DNA of 64,000 nt from Winogradskyella thalassocola. GTDB taxonomy: Bacteria > Bacteroidota > Bacteroidia > Flavobacteriales > Flavobacteriaceae. The position numbers and the translations under genes are program-made. This document shows positions 51,143 through 60,104 of this stretch, one piece after another (the first letter of the stretch is position 1; each line of letters opens with the position of its first letter). Location: the NCBI RefSeq assembly GCF_900099995.1, contig NZ_FNCZ01000001.1:806001-870000 (forward strand), written 5' to 3'. Under the pieces are notes generated by a model. The model saw nothing but the letters and a program-made list of their open reading frames with translations, ran no database searches and was not told the DNA's origin.

Positions 51143-52183
51143 TTAGTTAGAAGTCTCTTGTTTGTTTTTTATAAATCTATCATTCCCTCCAAAGCCACTA
51201 AATTCAATAATAGCCTGGTTTTGCTTGTTTTTATACAATTTAACAATAACACTAGCTTCTTTAATAAAATAATAATCGCCCTCATGCCAGTATAGCTTTA
51301 CGTCTGGCATAACTGGTGATTTCAATACTAATCGTTCATTTTCCATACTAACAGTTACTGTTACACCAAGTACTGCTGAAGCACCTTTGTAACCGCCTAA
51401 AAAATCTTTTATGCTTTCTTTTTTAGGGCATAGCATAAACGGTTCATTATATTCAGTAGATGTTTTATCCAATAAGGAATCTATTTTTTTATAGAGTATG
51501 ATACTCTCAACTCTATATTCGTTAGCGGCATTAGAAATGTTGCCCAAATCATTAATGTATATTGACGATTTGTTTTTAAGAAATGGGTCGTTAAAATAAT
51601 AGGCCATCGCCTCATCAAGATATCTTCCCATACCGTAGTCGGCTACTTTTGGGTTTACCAATAGGTCTTTGCGACCATCTATCATCACTGTATTTTTAAT
51701 AAAGGTGTTGTAATCGTCGATTTCATTTTGAATTTCGACGTATAGATTGTTCAAAGAAGGAATTAGGCCATTGTATTTTTCGGGTAAGTTTTCGAGGTTG
51801 TTTAAGAAGCGGTTATAACCGCCTTTTTTATTACTAAAAGAGACATAATTCCTAGTAATTGGCAATGGGTATGGATTCTTTTTATACATCTCAAAAGTGA
51901 TGGAATCATTCATTATTTTTTGAAATATTGAATCTTTTCCGATATAAACATTATAAATACGTTTGGCATCTATAATGTCTGTTTTTAAATCTTGCTGAAC
52001 CTGAGTAAGGATGGTTTTTATCTTTGCTTCATTTTGGGACGCATTATAAAAACTGTTAATACCTACAGCAATTAGAATCCCAATAACTACGAGGATGATT
52101 TCGCCAATGGCATAGATAAGGTATTTCGAAAAGTTATTTCCGGAGAGAAGTTGTTGCCGAATGCGACGAAAAAATTTGATCAT
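51143..52183 (-). CDS. DUF6090 family membrane protein with extra C-terminal domain, array copy 1
   Basis: 346 aa, about 90-100 residues longer than the other copies. N-terminal module MIKFFRRIRQQLLSGNNFSK, then KYLIYAIGEIILVVIG. After the helical region, residues about 255-346 form an added beta-rich domain (FLGGYKGAS, VTVSMENERLVL, VKLYWHEGDYYFIKE, AIIEFSGFG) resembling the small DUF3471-like sandwich found behind serine hydrolases. First gene of the seven-gene run. Its ATG takes part in a 10-bp inverted repeat (52182-52209). Function unknown. Confidence 0.8.
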   Translation of the reverse strand: MIKFFRRIRQQLLSGNNFSKYLIYAIGEIILVVIGILIAVGINSFYNASQNEAKIKTILTQVQQDLKTDIIDAKRIYNVYIGKDSIFQKIMNDSITFEMYKKNPYPLPITRNYVSFSNKKGGYNRFLNNLENLPEKYNGLIPSLNNLYVEIQNEIDDYNTFIKNTVMIDGRKDLLVNPKVADYGMGRYLDEAMAYYFNDPFLKNKSSIYINDLGNISNAANEYRVESIILYKKIDSLLDKTSTEYNEPFMLCPKKESIKDFLGGYKGASAVLGVTVTVSMENERLVLKSPVMPDVKLYWHEGDYYFIKEASVIVKLYKNKQNQAIIEFSGFGGNDRFIKNKQETSN

Positions 52184-52209
52184 TTACTTTCTTTAAGATG
52201 AAAGTAAAT
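52182..52209 (-). promoter_or_regulatory. inverted repeat that pairs the start codon of the DUF6090 array
   Basis: On the minus strand ATTTACTTTC and GAAAGTAAAT form a perfect 10-bp stem with an 8-base loop, and the last two paired bases are the AT of the first gene's ATG. In the mRNA this would mask the start codon; as DNA it could be an operator. The rest of the gap up to 52469 holds the unassigned start region of the aldehyde dehydrogenase gene. Confidence 0.45.
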
Positions 52210-52469
52210 TAGGTTGATGGTAGATCTTGAGGTTGGTTAACTATATGTGTTTAAAGATATTAATTTGTTACTAATAATGGCTTTACATTTAATTTTTATG
52301 TTAAAAAAAGAAGAGCACTTTGTTTTAATTGACGTAGTTCAGGAGTTCTAGGATATTAAATTTTGAAGTATAAAGTGTTCTATTTTTTGACAAGCTTGCG
52401 ATGAGAAAAGCTGATATTTTATTAGTAACTTCGCATAAAATTTTAATAATTCATAAAAAATAAGCAAAT

Positions 52470-54023
52470 ATGGAAGCAGTAGCTACCGATTTCGGAATAA
52501 AAGAAGCCCTACAACAGTTGGGTGTAAAAGATATAAATGAAGGATCTTCTACAGGTTCTAATAATTTTTCTAATGGAGAAATTATAGAGTCTTACTCTCC
52601 TGTAGATGGCAAATTAATAGGAAAAGTAAAAACAACAACAAGAGCCGATTACGACAAAGTTATGGATGCTGCCACTAGCGCATTCAAAACGTGGCGAGAT
52701 GTACCTGCACCACAACGTGGCGAAATTGTACGTCAGTTTGGTAATAAATTAAGAGACTTAAAAGAACCTTTAGGGAAATTAGTGTCTTACGAAATGGGTA
52801 AATCGTTGCAAGAAGGTTACGGTGAGGTTCAAGAAATGATTGACATCTGTGATTTTGCTGTAGGTTTATCGCGTCAATTAAACGGACAAACCATTCCTTC
52901 AGAACGTCCTGGTCACGTTATGAGAGAACAATGGCACCCAATTGGAGTCGTTGGTATTATTTCAGCATTTAACTTTCCAGTAGCAGTTTGGGCTTGGAAC
53001 ACAGCTTTAGCTTGGATTTGTGGTGATGTTTGTGTTTGGAAAGCCTCTGAAAAATCTTTGTTATGTTCAATAGCTTGTCAGAATATTATTGCTGGCATTT
53101 TAAAAGAAAATAACTTACCAGAAGGTATTTCTTGTATCATTAATGGAGACTACAAAGTAGGTGAAATGATGACTACAGATCATAGAATGCCTCTAGTGTC
53201 TGCTACAGGTTCTACAAGAATGGGACGTATTGTTGGTAAAACAGTTGCAGAACGTTTTGGAAAATCATTATTAGAATTAGGTGGAAACAATGCTATTATT
53301 ATCACGCCAACTGCCGATTTAAAAGTGGTGGTTCCTGGTGCTGTATTTGGTGCTGTGGGTACTTGTGGTCAACGTTGTACATCTACACGTCGTTTAATTA
53401 TTCACGAATCTGTTTACGATAAAGTAAGAGATGCCATTGTTGGTGCTTACGGACAGATTAAAATTGGTAATCCGTTAGATGAAAACAATCATGTTGGGCC
53501 ATTAATAGACAAGGACTCTGTAAATACCTATTTAGCGGCTATTGAAAAAGCAAAAGCTGAAGGTGGAAACGTATTAGTTGAAGGTGGAGTTTTAGAAGGT
53601 GAAGGTTTTGAAAGTGGTTGTTATGTAAAACCAGCAATCATCGAAGCTGAAAATCATTTTGAAATCGTACAACATGAAACATTTGCTCCAATATTATACT
53701 TAATGAAGTATTCTGGTGAGGTTGAAAATGCCATTGAGAAACAAAACGGCGTGGCTCAAGGTTTATCATCAGCTATTATGACTAACGAAATGAAAGAAGC
53801 AGAGAAGTTTTTATCTTATGCCGGTTCAGATTGTGGAATAGCAAACGTCAACATCGGAACTTCTGGTGCTGAAATTGGTGGTGCCTTTGGTGGTGAAAAA
53901 GAAACAGGTGGTGGACGTGAGTCTGGTTCAGATGCATGGAAAGTGTACATGAGAAGACAAACCAACACGGTTAACTACTCTGATGAATTGCCATTAGCGC
54001 AAGGGATTAAATTTGATTTGTAA
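52470..54023 (+). CDS. ALDH7-type (antiquitin-like) aldehyde dehydrogenase
   Basis: 517 aa, full length. The catalytic Cys is in GTCGQRCTSTRR and the general-base Glu in LLELGGNNAIII; the NAD-binding segment GSTRMGRIVGK is intact. The C-terminal part (GGAFGGEKETGGGRESGSDAWKVYMRR-type, shown in pieces) matches the ALDH7 family, whose members oxidise alpha-aminoadipate semialdehyde (piperideine-6-carboxylate) to aminoadipate in lysine breakdown. Cytoplasmic. No other lysine-degradation gene is next to it, so the substrate is inferred from the family only. No clear promoter box was found. Confidence 0.88.
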   Translation: MEAVATDFGIKEALQQLGVKDINEGSSTGSNNFSNGEIIESYSPVDGKLIGKVKTTTRADYDKVMDAATSAFKTWRDVPAPQRGEIVRQFGNKLRDLKEPLGKLVSYEMGKSLQEGYGEVQEMIDICDFAVGLSRQLNGQTIPSERPGHVMREQWHPIGVVGIISAFNFPVAVWAWNTALAWICGDVCVWKASEKSLLCSIACQNIIAGILKENNLPEGISCIINGDYKVGEMMTTDHRMPLVSATGSTRMGRIVGKTVAERFGKSLLELGGNNAIIITPTADLKVVVPGAVFGAVGTCGQRCTSTRRLIIHESVYDKVRDAIVGAYGQIKIGNPLDENNHVGPLIDKDSVNTYLAAIEKAKAEGGNVLVEGGVLEGEGFESGCYVKPAIIEAENHFEIVQHETFAPILYLMKYSGEVENAIEKQNGVAQGLSSAIMTNEMKEAEKFLSYAGSDCGIANVNIGTSGAEIGGAFGGEKETGGGRESGSDAWKVYMRRQTNTVNYSDELPLAQGIKFDL

Positions 54024-54033
54024 GATGTAACTT

Positions 54034-54561
54034 TTGAATAAACTGCATTTTTTAAAATTAGTTTTAGTATCACTATTTTTTATTAATGGTAATGCGCAAG
54101 ATAATATAGATTATAAGGCAATTGACTCAATTGGCAAGGCTTTTACAAATAGACTGAAGGTTGGTGATATCGAATATTTAGAATCGTCAAAACCTCAAGA
54201 AGGTACTTGGGAGTATTCTAGGTTGCTCGATTATAAAAAAGCATTAAATGATAAACCAAATAAAATTATCATTGGCAGTTTTATAGAGCCATCGATTAAT
54301 CCAGATTATTGGGCTTTTAATTTATTTGCGTTGCGAAGAATAGACGAAAAGAGTTTTGAATATTTTTTTGCTGCCATCGTAAGTATAGATGTAACTAGTG
54401 CTAATTATAAGATTGATGCAACATATTTATTTACTGAAGATGAGCCATTAAAAAGTTGGTGGAAACATATATTTGGATTTTATGAAAGTAAACATCGAGA
54501 ATATATTCCAAAAGAATTTGTTTTTCAAGTTTGTCCGCCGCCACCTTTTAATGAAGAATAA
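54034..54561 (+). CDS. exported hypothetical protein
   Basis: 175 aa, starting at TTG. This start is chosen because the frame opens directly with a signal peptide (MNKLHFLKLVLVSLFFINGN, cleaved near NAQ) and no ATG precedes it. I do not recognise the mature part (DNIDYKAIDSIG..., later PSINPDYWAFNLFALRRIDE); it ends in a short proline run (VCPPPPF). Probably periplasmic. It lies 10 bases after the aldehyde dehydrogenase gene, so it is probably co-transcribed, and it is closed by a terminator at 54568. Confidence 0.65.
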   Translation: MNKLHFLKLVLVSLFFINGNAQDNIDYKAIDSIGKAFTNRLKVGDIEYLESSKPQEGTWEYSRLLDYKKALNDKPNKIIIGSFIEPSINPDYWAFNLFALRRIDEKSFEYFFAAIVSIDVTSANYKIDATYLFTEDEPLKSWWKHIFGFYESKHREYIPKEFVFQVCPPPPFNEE

Positions 54562-54567
54562 AAAAAC

Positions 54568-54604
54568 AAAGCCATATCGAAAGATGTGGCTTTCTTTTTT
54601 TTTT
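54568..54604 (+). terminator. terminator with GAAA tetraloop
   Basis: AAAGCCATATC and GATGTGGCTTT form an 11-bp stem with one T-G pair around GAAA (54579-54582), then a long T-run. It ends the aldehyde dehydrogenase/hypothetical unit. Confidence 0.88.
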
Positions 54605-54672
54605 TTAACACAATGGCGACGCAACCTTTTCTTACAAATTGCATCTACTTTAAAACCGATCTACTTCATTTT

Positions 54673-55368
54673 ATGAAATTACTATTTAAATTCTTCTTAA
54701 TACCGTGTTTTTTAACGACGGTTTTAAGTTGTGAGGTTCACCTAGAAGATAATACTAGGATCTTAGTTGAAGGTATTATTAAAGACCAAGACAATATGCC
54801 TGTTCCAGATGCGAAAGTAAGTGTCCATACTAGAAGAAGTAATTTTAGTGGTGGTGAAAATCCGTACCTCTTAGGTGAAGGTTATAGTGCTTCTGATGGG
54901 ACATTTTCTGTGACATCATTTTATGATAAAGATGAAGATTTTGCTATCGAAATAGCATTAAATGAGAGTTACAGTACTTATGTTTATAAGTCCAATACTC
55001 TTAATTTTACTCCGATAGATTTAACTTTTAATCTCGAAACGATAACCTTAAGAAAATTAGCAAACTTTAATTATAATATTGTTAAAACAAGTAGTGCATC
55101 TAGTGCCATTACCTATAGTTTTAGATATGTTGAAGGTTTTTGTTTAGAGTATTTTGAAGGGGGAACACTAAACGAATTACAAAGTGTTTGTTATCAAGAA
55201 CGATTTATAAGTAAAACGCTTAATGATGATAATCCAGATTATGAATGGCTATTACAGGTGCCGATTGGTGAGGTTGTGGAGTTTACATATTCTATAAATG
55301 ACGAACCAGAAATAACAGAATTTATTACAATTAATGAAAGCAGCTATGACTTTACGTTCAATTATTAA
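54673..55368 (+). CDS. lipoprotein with carboxypeptidase-regulatory-like domain
   Basis: About 231 aa from the ATG at 54673, chosen because a lipobox (TTVLSC, Cys about 20) follows directly; the longer frame would begin inside the preceding terminator. Residues about 28-125 look like a transthyretin-like, carboxypeptidase-regulatory domain (VEGIIKDQDNMPVPDAKVSV). The rest is beta-rich without a known motif. Anchored to a membrane by lipid. Its end overlaps the next gene by 35 bases, so the two are surely co-transcribed and may act together. Confidence 0.75.
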   Translation: MKLLFKFFLIPCFLTTVLSCEVHLEDNTRILVEGIIKDQDNMPVPDAKVSVHTRRSNFSGGENPYLLGEGYSASDGTFSVTSFYDKDEDFAIEIALNESYSTYVYKSNTLNFTPIDLTFNLETITLRKLANFNYNIVKTSSASSAITYSFRYVEGFCLEYFEGGTLNELQSVCYQERFISKTLNDDNPDYEWLLQVPIGEVVEFTYSINDEPEITEFITINESSYDFTFNY

Positions 55369-56041
55369 TACACTAATAATTTTATTAGTTTTTTCTGTGG
55401 GTAATGCTCAAGATGAGTCTATTGGACGTGTAGCTAAAACAAGATCTAGCAGTGCCTTTTTCGATTCTGAAGAGCGTCAACGCTTTTTTGCAATTACGGT
55501 AGGCGGACGTAAACCTTTTACCAGTGGTGATAATTTTATGGGTAAAGGTCTAGAGGGGGAATCTGGAATTGATTTTAAAGTTCAGATGTATATTTATAAG
55601 AATTTTTTTATCGGACTTGCAACAGGAGCGAGCTATTTTGATGTTAAAAATCAAGAACGCTTAGGGAGTTATAGAAAATCGAGAATTGCTGAAAACTATG
55701 CCTACTTTGGCTATGAGTTTTTACCGACTGATAAATTAAGGTTAGGTCTTAATATGTCTATTGATGGTGATTTAGATTATAAAAATACAGGGTTTAGCAC
55801 GGCTGATATTGCAGAACAACATGATTCAGCGAAGTTAAATCGCTATGGATTATATCTTAATTATGAGTTAGCGAGGCATTTTATGATCTATATCGATTAT
55901 GCTTATAATGTCAGTAAAACAAATATTGATGTCCCCTCTCAGTTAGATGATTTTTTTAGTAAAGGAAAGTATCATTCGATAGGAGTTGGTCTCGTTTTTA
56001 CAATTGGAAGTCGCGATTTAATATCACGGTTTTTAAATTGA
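55334..56041 (+). CDS. predicted outer membrane beta-barrel protein
   Basis: 235 aa. Signal peptide (about 1-25, ending SVGNAQ); ATG 55334 or 55346 both fit. The mature part has alternating hydrophobic strands typical of an eight-stranded barrel (FAITVGGRKPF, FFIGLATGASYFDV, AENYAYFGYEFL, LRLGLNMSIDGDL, YGLYLNYELA, FMIYIDYAYNV, YHSIGVGLVFTIG). Overlaps the lipoprotein gene by 35 bases in another frame. Role unknown; small barrels of this type are structural or form pores. A terminator follows at 56080. Confidence 0.75.
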   Translation: MKAAMTLRSIINTLIILLVFSVGNAQDESIGRVAKTRSSSAFFDSEERQRFFAITVGGRKPFTSGDNFMGKGLEGESGIDFKVQMYIYKNFFIGLATGASYFDVKNQERLGSYRKSRIAENYAYFGYEFLPTDKLRLGLNMSIDGDLDYKNTGFSTADIAEQHDSAKLNRYGLYLNYELARHFMIYIDYAYNVSKTNIDVPSQLDDFFSKGKYHSIGVGLVFTIGSRDLISRFLN

Positions 56042-56079
56042 TTTTTAGTTTTCTGAAGGATTCAAAAATATTTAATTTT

Positions 56080-56112
56080 AAAAACCGTTTGTAAAAGAGA
56101 CGGTTTTTTTAT
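56080..56112 (+). terminator. terminator after the barrel protein gene
   Basis: AAAACCGT and ACGGTTTT form an 8-bp stem around a roughly 10-base loop, followed by a T-run. Confidence 0.8.
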
Positions 56113-56162
56113 TTGGACTGTTAAGAGTTAAACCATTCAGAAAATATTAAGTCTTATTAAAC

Positions 56163-57524
56163 ATGACACAGCAACAACTTCAACATTTGTATTGGCGAGC
56201 AGGCTTTGGAATTCATCCTAATAGGCTGAAATCTTTTTCTAAAAATAGGAAGCAAATCGTTGAGGCACTTTTTGTCAACTCTAAATCAAATACACCTATC
56301 CAATTAGATTTGTCTTTTATGGAAGGTGTGACGATAAAAAAAATAAAAGACAATCCTGAATTTGCTAAAGACATAAGAGCCAAAAGCAGAAAAAAACTTA
56401 TGGATCTTAATTATGCTTGGATAAATCAATTAGCACAACCTAAAGAACTTTTAAGAGAGAAAATGACCTTGTTTTGGGCGAATCATTTTGTATGTAAGTC
56501 TAATAATGTGGTTTATGCTCAGCAGTTTAATAATACAGTAAGAGTGCACGCCCTCGGTGATTTTAAAATGTTTGTAAAAGCCATTTCAAAAGAGGCAGCC
56601 ATGCTTAAATACTTAAATGGTAATCAAAATAGAAAAGCAAAACCAAATGAGAATTTTGCGCGCGAATTAATGGAGTTGTTTACATTAGGTGAAGGGCAGT
56701 ATTCTGAAACAGATATTAAAGAAAGTGCTAGGGCCTTTACAGGATATAATCACGATTTTGAGGGGAATTTCAATTTTAAAAGTAAACAGCATGATGAAGG
56801 TCCAAAAACCTTTTTCGGCAAAACGGGGAATTTTTCAGGAGATGATATTATCGATAGTATTCTCGAAAATAAACAATGTGCCGTTTTTATTTCAGATAAA
56901 ATCTGCCGTCATTTTGTAAATCCAAAACCCAATCAAAAACACATTGATGCTATGGCAGAGGTGTTTTATAAGGATTATAATATCGAAGATTTAATGCGGT
57001 TTGTATTTCTGTCAGATTGGTTTTATGATGAATCAAATATAGGTTCAAAAATAAAATCTCCGATAGAGTATTTAGTAGGCTTAACTAATACAGTGCCTGT
57101 TACATTTGAAAAAGAAAGAGATCTTATTAAGATTCAAAAATTACTAGGACAAACCCTGTTAGATCCACCAAATGTGGCGGGTTGGAAAGGTGATAAAGCT
57201 TGGATTGATGCCAATACCATTATGGTACGTTTAAAATTGCCTTCCGTAATTTTGAATAATACTGTAATTGCTTCAGGGGAACATGATGAATTTAAAAAGA
57301 AGTTCATGAAAAAACATAAAGGTAAATTACCTTTTAAAACCATACCTAATTGGACTACTTTTTTAGAGAATTTTGAAGCTGTTGAAACCAAAGATCTTCA
57401 AGATTATATGTTGCAAGGCACTATTAATAAGGGAACTGCTGACTATTTAAAAACACTGAGTAAAGTGTCTAAACAAGAGTACTGCGTTCAACTCATGTCC
57501 TTACCAGAATATCAAATGTGTTAA
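56163..57524 (+). CDS. DUF1800 family protein
   Basis: 453 aa. Motifs typical of DUF1800: FWANHFVCKSNNV, then ENFARELMELFTLGEGQYSE and DIKESARAFTGY in the middle, and PPNVAGWKGDKAWID near the end. No signal peptide is seen at the ATG used. Function unknown; in very many bacteria DUF1800 and DUF1501 genes lie side by side and are thought to act as a unit. The next gene starts two bases after this stop, which supports that. Confidence 0.88.
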   Translation: MTQQQLQHLYWRAGFGIHPNRLKSFSKNRKQIVEALFVNSKSNTPIQLDLSFMEGVTIKKIKDNPEFAKDIRAKSRKKLMDLNYAWINQLAQPKELLREKMTLFWANHFVCKSNNVVYAQQFNNTVRVHALGDFKMFVKAISKEAAMLKYLNGNQNRKAKPNENFARELMELFTLGEGQYSETDIKESARAFTGYNHDFEGNFNFKSKQHDEGPKTFFGKTGNFSGDDIIDSILENKQCAVFISDKICRHFVNPKPNQKHIDAMAEVFYKDYNIEDLMRFVFLSDWFYDESNIGSKIKSPIEYLVGLTNTVPVTFEKERDLIKIQKLLGQTLLDPPNVAGWKGDKAWIDANTIMVRLKLPSVILNNTVIASGEHDEFKKKFMKKHKGKLPFKTIPNWTTFLENFEAVETKDLQDYMLQGTINKGTADYLKTLSKVSKQEYCVQLMSLPEYQMC

Positions 57525-57526
57525 TT

Positions 57527-58714
57527 ATGGATAGACGAAAATTTCTTAAGAATTCCGCACTAGCGAGCAGCTTATTTTTTGTTCCTAATTTTGTAAAAGC
57601 CTTCGAATCTGTGGCTTCAGAACGTTTGGGATATAAGCGTTTGGTTATTGTGCAATTGGCAGGAGGAAATGATGGATTAAATACTATAATTCCACATAAC
57701 AATGATTTGTATTATAACGCTAGACCAAAATTAGCAATCACTAAAGATATTATAAAACTAAACGACGATTTAGGATTTCATCCAAGTTTAAGTCCGTTAC
57801 GTGGGTTGTTTGATAACGGTGAATTATCCATCATCAACAATGTCGGTTACCCAAATCCTGTGCGATCACATTTTAGGTCTATGGATATTTGGCAAACAGC
57901 AAGTGGCTCAGATGAATATCTGCAAAGTGGTTGGTTAGGTCGTTATTTAGATCAGCATGGAACACAGCCCTATAATGCCATAGAAATTGATGAGCAGCTT
58001 AGTTTGGCTATGAAGGGAGAACACTTTAATGGCATTGCCACTAATGATTTTAGGGTATTGTATAATTCGGCAAAAGATCCTTATTTCAAAAATGTATTAA
58101 ATCATTATAACGATGCGCATTTAAGCGAACATAACTTAGGATATTTGTATCAAACTATGATTGAAGCCAAGTCTTCTGCCAATTATATTTTTGAAAACAC
58201 GGATGTAAAAACATCACAAGAAACCTATCCTCAAAACGCATTTGCAAAACAACTCAAAAATGTTGCCCAATTTATTAATTCGGGTTTAGACACAAAGGTG
58301 TTTTATACGTCTCTTGGAGGGTTTGATACCCATGCGAATCAAAATAACAAACAAACAAAATTGTTATCACAATATGCAGGAAGTGTAGCGGCATTTGTAA
58401 ACGATTTAAAACGAAATGATACGTTTAAAGATACACTAATTTTAACCTTTTCAGAATTTGGACGACGTGTTAAACAAAATGCAGCCAATGGTACAGATCA
58501 TGGTTCTGCTAATAATGTGTTTGTTATAGGTAAAAATTTAAAGAAGGCGGGATTCTATAATAATCTAGCGAGTTTAAGTGGTTTGGACGCTAATGGTGAT
58601 TTAAAATACAATATAGATTTTAGGTCTATTTATACTACAATTCTATCTCAATGGATGGATGTTTCTGCTCAAGGGATTATTCCTAGTCAACAAAAATTAT
58701 TGGAATTTATTTAA
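57527..58714 (+). CDS. DUF1501 family protein, Tat-exported
   Basis: 395 aa from the ATG at 57527, chosen because it gives MDRRKFLKNSALASSLFF, a twin-arginine (Tat) signal with RRKFLK; a GTG three codons earlier only adds a stub. The sulfatase/alkaline-phosphatase-like fold of DUF1501 is suggested by VIVQLAGGNDGLNT near the start and by the metal-site-like segments GGFDTHANQ, FSEFGRRV and GTDHGSANNVF. Function unknown; probably a periplasmic or surface partner of the DUF1800 protein encoded two bases upstream. Confidence 0.88.
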   Translation: MDRRKFLKNSALASSLFFVPNFVKAFESVASERLGYKRLVIVQLAGGNDGLNTIIPHNNDLYYNARPKLAITKDIIKLNDDLGFHPSLSPLRGLFDNGELSIINNVGYPNPVRSHFRSMDIWQTASGSDEYLQSGWLGRYLDQHGTQPYNAIEIDEQLSLAMKGEHFNGIATNDFRVLYNSAKDPYFKNVLNHYNDAHLSEHNLGYLYQTMIEAKSSANYIFENTDVKTSQETYPQNAFAKQLKNVAQFINSGLDTKVFYTSLGGFDTHANQNNKQTKLLSQYAGSVAAFVNDLKRNDTFKDTLILTFSEFGRRVKQNAANGTDHGSANNVFVIGKNLKKAGFYNNLASLSGLDANGDLKYNIDFRSIYTTILSQWMDVSAQGIIPSQQKLLEFI

Positions 58715-58725
58715 GGGCATAAAAA

Positions 58726-58772
58726 AAACCTTGTTTCAATTCTGAGCTTTTGGCTTTAGAGAAACAAGGTTT
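58726..58772 (-). terminator. minus-strand terminator downstream of the AlbA_2 gene
   Basis: AAACCTTGTTTC (58726-58737) and GAAACAAGGTTT (58761-58772) pair perfectly over 12 bp with a 23-base loop. The T-run follows on the minus strand, so it mainly ends the transcript from 60064, 160 bases after that gene's stop; the + strand DUF1501 gene could use it less well. 58773-58930 shows no gene. Confidence 0.75.
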
Positions 58773-58930
58773 GGTAATTGATTAATAGCAATACAAATAT
58801 GAGTAATATTTCTTATGGTCAGCAAAATTTATGATGAATGGTCGAAAAAATTGTATAATCAGTATTGTTTTTTAAATACTTCCGATAAGATGCAAAAAAT
58901 GAGGGTGAAAACTCCATTATTATCGATGAA

Positions 58931-60064
58931 CTAACTGTATTTTACTTTTCTTAAAATTCGCATTGTTTCTTTGTAAGAAAAATAGAGTTCTAAATTGTAG
59001 CTCTTTAGGTATGGTTTTATCTCTTCAAGTTTTAGTAATGCATCATCAAACCCATTTAGAAAACAGATGAGATAGCTGGCCGCTAAATTCTTTAAATCAG
59101 CTTCGTCATTTTGATTTAAAGGACTGTTTTTTTTAAGCTTTTCTAAAATTGTATTATTGGAATTATAAATATGATGCAACACTTTTTTGTCAAACTGAGG
59201 TGGCTCAAAAATGAGGTTCGCTTCAATAGAATAATTGGCGTTGTTTTCAAAGTGAATAATTTTTTCTTCAAGTTGGTAATATTTATAGGATTGATGTAAA
59301 CCAAGCCTAACATATTCTGTGATTCTAAAAGTGTCTTCAGTGTAAGAAATAGAGACTTCATCTAAAGCCGAATAAAATAATCGAACCTGTTCGTTAATTA
59401 ACTCGATATCCACCCTAGAAAAGAACAATTCATGTTTTACATGCTTTTTAGCACCAGACCAACATAACACGAAGTATTCCTTAAAGACTTTGTATTGTGG
59501 ACTAAAATCCTGACGTTTATTCATAAAGTCGAATACACCATCTAGAGTTAATTCAATATTATTTTGCGCATGGTTTTCTATGGCAGCCACAATATTAGAA
59601 TTCACATCTTTAATTTCAATATCAAAAACTTTAGGCATGCTTATGCTACCATCTCTAAAAAAGACAGAGCCACCGTAATATTTCCAGATGTTTTTTTTGA
59701 GTGATGTAATACTATCAATGGGTCTAATAGTTACTAAACCAACAACTTTATCGTCTGGTAAATGCGGAAATGGAATGTTTTCATACTGTACAATTGGTGG
59801 ATTGTTGAGGTAAGCATTAATGAGATTCTGAATTTTGCTATCATCAAAAAAATCGACACCAATAATTTCGTTGTCGGTATCCTCTACACCAATAACGATA
59901 TAAGAATTGTTCTTTGGATTACTATTAGAAAGTGCGCAAACATGTTTTAAAAACTTCGCTTTTCCTTCTTTTTGACTAATATCAATTTTTCGCTTTTTAT
60001 CATAAAAACTGTTCTCATCGTTGTGAGCAAGTAAGTGCTTTATGAGAAGGCGTTTGTTAATCAA
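58931..60064 (-). CDS. AlbA_2 (Schlafen-like) domain protein
   Basis: 377 aa. The first about 150 residues look like an AlbA_2/Schlafen DNA- or nucleotide-binding domain: the segment KFLKHVCALSNSNPKNNSYI followed by VIGVEDTDNEIIGV, and later YYGGSVFFRDGSIS. The C-terminal part (about 160-377) is mainly helical and not recognised. Proteins with this domain are often labelled ATP-binding or transcriptional regulators, and some take part in phage defence, but nothing here proves such a role. Cytoplasmic. It follows the S23-family gene with a 40-base gap on the same strand. Confidence 0.72.
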   Translation of the reverse strand: MINKRLLIKHLLAHNDENSFYDKKRKIDISQKEGKAKFLKHVCALSNSNPKNNSYIVIGVEDTDNEIIGVDFFDDSKIQNLINAYLNNPPIVQYENIPFPHLPDDKVVGLVTIRPIDSITSLKKNIWKYYGGSVFFRDGSISMPKVFDIEIKDVNSNIVAAIENHAQNNIELTLDGVFDFMNKRQDFSPQYKVFKEYFVLCWSGAKKHVKHELFFSRVDIELINEQVRLFYSALDEVSISYTEDTFRITEYVRLGLHQSYKYYQLEEKIIHFENNANYSIEANLIFEPPQFDKKVLHHIYNSNNTILEKLKKNSPLNQNDEADLKNLAASYLICFLNGFDDALLKLEEIKPYLKSYNLELYFSYKETMRILRKVKYS

Positions 60065-60104
60065 GGACTATTGTCTATTAATTATTGTTATTATTTATTA
60101 GGGC

